The position numbers were made by a program, and so were the translations under genes. The notes beneath the pieces are model-generated. The model did no database searches. It saw only the letters and a program-made list of their open reading frames with translations, and was not told the origin of the DNA. A stretch of 64,000 nucleotides of DNA from Bacteroidota bacterium (GTDB lineage: Bacteria > Bacteroidota > Bacteroidia > Bacteroidales > Tenuifilaceae): assembly GCA_029560875.1 (NCBI GenBank), contig JAKQKB010000033.1, positions 62,001 through 126,000 of the forward strand, read 5' to 3'. Of this stretch, positions 62,506-64,000 are shown piece by piece. Numbering within the stretch: position 1 is the first letter of the stretch; every line of letters begins with the position of its first letter.

Positions 62506-63993
62506 ATGATGCAAATAAAACTCAGCAAAACCGACAAGTATGCCGCATTAATACTCTTTGTTTTTGCGCTGATATACTGCTCAATATCGCTAGTTAATCA
62601 TTACCAATTCAGAACATATGCGCTTGATTTAGGGATGTTTAATAACGCCCTATACAATTACTCAATTTTTAATAACGCAACATTCACCCTCGATGCCCAA
62701 GGCAAAACAATGCCTTTTTTGGCCACACACTTCTCCCCTATTACAATCCTTTACACTCCATTCTTTTACATTTTCGGAAGTTATACACTGCTAATTATAC
62801 AAATTATTGCCGTTCTATTAGGAGGATTAGGAATTTACAAATACTCAAAGCTAAAATTCGAAGGAAACACATCACTACCATTAATTTCCGTCTTCCACTT
62901 CTTCTCAATTTGGGGCATCTACTCTGCTCTATCGTTCGACTTTCACAACAATGTTATAGGAAGCATGATGGTTCCTTGGCTTATATACTTTTTAGAAAAA
63001 AGGAATCTTAAATTATCTATTATACTACTGATTTTAATTGCAACAGCAATGGAGACAATGCCAATATGGTTATTCTTCATTCTATTAGGTTTTATGCTAA
63101 AAAATAAACGCAGTATTTACGATTATATTAAGTTCGAGATTCCTGCTGCAATTTTATGCCTGATTTATGGAATCATTATCATTTTTGTTGTGATGCCTTA
63201 CCTGCAGGGAGCAGATAGCAATCATCAACTAGGCCGATACTCGGAATATGGCGATTCAGTTTTCCAAATCATCTACTCATTCATCAAAGAACCCCAACTA
63301 ATTTTCAAACTTTTATTTGTAAACACAAACCCCGACTCTATTTATGACTCCGTTAAGATTGAGACTCACCTGATGATTTTGCTCTCGGGAGGAGTATTCC
63401 TATTCTTCAAACCATCGTACCTTGTTATGCTCATTCCTATTTTGGGGCAAAAATTTTTATCGGACGATTATGGTATTTGGGGCATAAACAATCAGTACTC
63501 TATAGAGTTTGTTCCTATTCTAAGCCTTGTTGTTATTGACTCATTGAAAGAAATTGGCACAAAGTGGCGAATTCCAATTGGAATTGCAGTTGCAATCATT
63601 ACTCTTGGGGCTAACATTCAAACCATAGAAAGCAGAGCATCAAAGTGGTACGACTCAAAGAATACAAAATTCTACTCTAAAAGGCATTACATACCAGAGG
63701 TTGATGTTCGGAAAGTTAAAAAGGCGTTAGAATTAGTATCCAATGGAAATAGCGTTTCGGCAAGTTCTAGGCTTGCTTCGCATATAGTTTCGGTTGAAAA
63801 ACTTTACCATTTCCCTTACATCAACAATGCAGAATATATTGCATTAATGAAGAATTACGGTTTCTGGCCTTTATCTAAGGAAGCCTACTTTTCGAAAATC
63901 AACGAACTAATAACTAACCAATCGTACGTGAAAATTTATGAAGATGATGATTTGATTATCCTAAAAAGTTCAACACTTCTTTCAACGAAGTAG
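62506..63993 (+). CDS. DUF2079 integral membrane protein
   Basis: The 495 residues match DUF2079, a GT-C-like membrane family: a first loop with YALDLGMFNNALYNYS (the acidic motif, Asp before Gly-Met-Phe), then FLATHFSPITILYTPFFYIFG and SFDFHNNVIGSMMVPWLIYFLE. About ten to twelve membrane segments are followed by a soluble C-terminus with NGNSVSASSRLASHI. GT-C proteins transfer sugars from lipid carriers outside the membrane; DUF2079 itself has no proven activity. The frame is complete and ends seven bases before the window does. It is the last gene of the run from 59501. Confidence 0.9.
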   Translation: MMQIKLSKTDKYAALILFVFALIYCSISLVNHYQFRTYALDLGMFNNALYNYSIFNNATFTLDAQGKTMPFLATHFSPITILYTPFFYIFGSYTLLIIQIIAVLLGGLGIYKYSKLKFEGNTSLPLISVFHFFSIWGIYSALSFDFHNNVIGSMMVPWLIYFLEKRNLKLSIILLILIATAMETMPIWLFFILLGFMLKNKRSIYDYIKFEIPAAILCLIYGIIIIFVVMPYLQGADSNHQLGRYSEYGDSVFQIIYSFIKEPQLIFKLLFVNTNPDSIYDSVKIETHLMILLSGGVFLFFKPSYLVMLIPILGQKFLSDDYGIWGINNQYSIEFVPILSLVVIDSLKEIGTKWRIPIGIAVAIITLGANIQTIESRASKWYDSKNTKFYSKRHYIPEVDVRKVKKALELVSNGNSVSASSRLASHIVSVEKLYHFPYINNAEYIALMKNYGFWPLSKEAYFSKINELITNQSYVKIYEDDDLIILKSSTLLSTK

Positions 63994-64000
63994 TTTAACA

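Overview
The window reads as ordinary, gene-dense chromosome of a Bacteroidota bacterium, most likely Bacteroidales or a near relative. The lineage markers are a gliding-motility (CHU_C) C-terminal domain used for type IX secretion, a GSCFA protein, DUF4290 next to murA, DUF4492 ahead of cydAB, the long form of IspG, the Bacteroidota-type GlmU-like protein, type B ribosomal protein L31, and many TAnnTTTG (-7) promoter boxes, several with a TTTG/TTG about 19-20 bases upstream. I see no rRNA, CRISPR array, transposase, integrase or prophage gene.

Layout. 1-9305 is mostly minus strand: a partial alpha-2-macroglobulin-like lipoprotein running off the left edge, GatB/YqeY (plus strand), an orphan DUF2185 protein, a hemolysin-III/ZIP pair, a GSCFA/lipase pair, a DUF4440 lipoprotein and a DUF4932 zincin. 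9475-11360 is a chemoreceptor gene split by one frameshift. 11498-17993 is a complete suf Fe-S assembly operon (sufB, a four-helix-bundle S23-like gene, sufC, sufD, sufS, sufE, sufT-like) closed by a terminator. 18026-20824 holds EamA, an S41 peptidase and ruvC. 20820-22861 is an ECF sigma/membrane-protein pair facing an exported protein. 22934-30655 holds a ferredoxin-like lipoprotein, a cyclophilin, a T9SS cargo protein, uvrD/pcrA and ispG. 30702-37706 holds an MFS exporter, a sigma-54 activator, DUF4290-murA and an M28 peptidase. 37957-45256 holds grpE-dnaJ, an ABC exporter, an HD hydrolase, Ppx/GppA and a second sigma-54 activator. 45323-53802 holds an exported isochorismatase-like protein, tRNA-His, a flippase, a DNA alkylation repair protein, BI-1, rpmE2, the GlmU-like protein and lon. 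53912-63993 holds pssA, purS, DAHP synthase/chorismate mutase, the cytochrome bd operon with an added 40-residue membrane ORF, a HAD hydrolase, glutaminyl cyclase, aspartase and a DUF2079 protein.

How it fits together. The genes are mostly housekeeping: Fe-S assembly (with IspG and a ferredoxin-like protein as likely clients), envelope building, proteostasis (grpE-dnaJ, lon), and respiration by a bd oxidase, which suits a microaerobic or anaerobic life. The least ordinary material is small or non-coding. It includes an S23-like gene flanked by inverted copies of a 13-base unit inside suf, a tiny membrane ORF ending the cyd operon, related repeats just downstream of the predicted promoters of uvrD and the GlmU-like gene, palindromic repeats in gene gaps, MurA with Asp in place of the catalytic Cys, and a sigma-54 activator without a DNA-binding domain.
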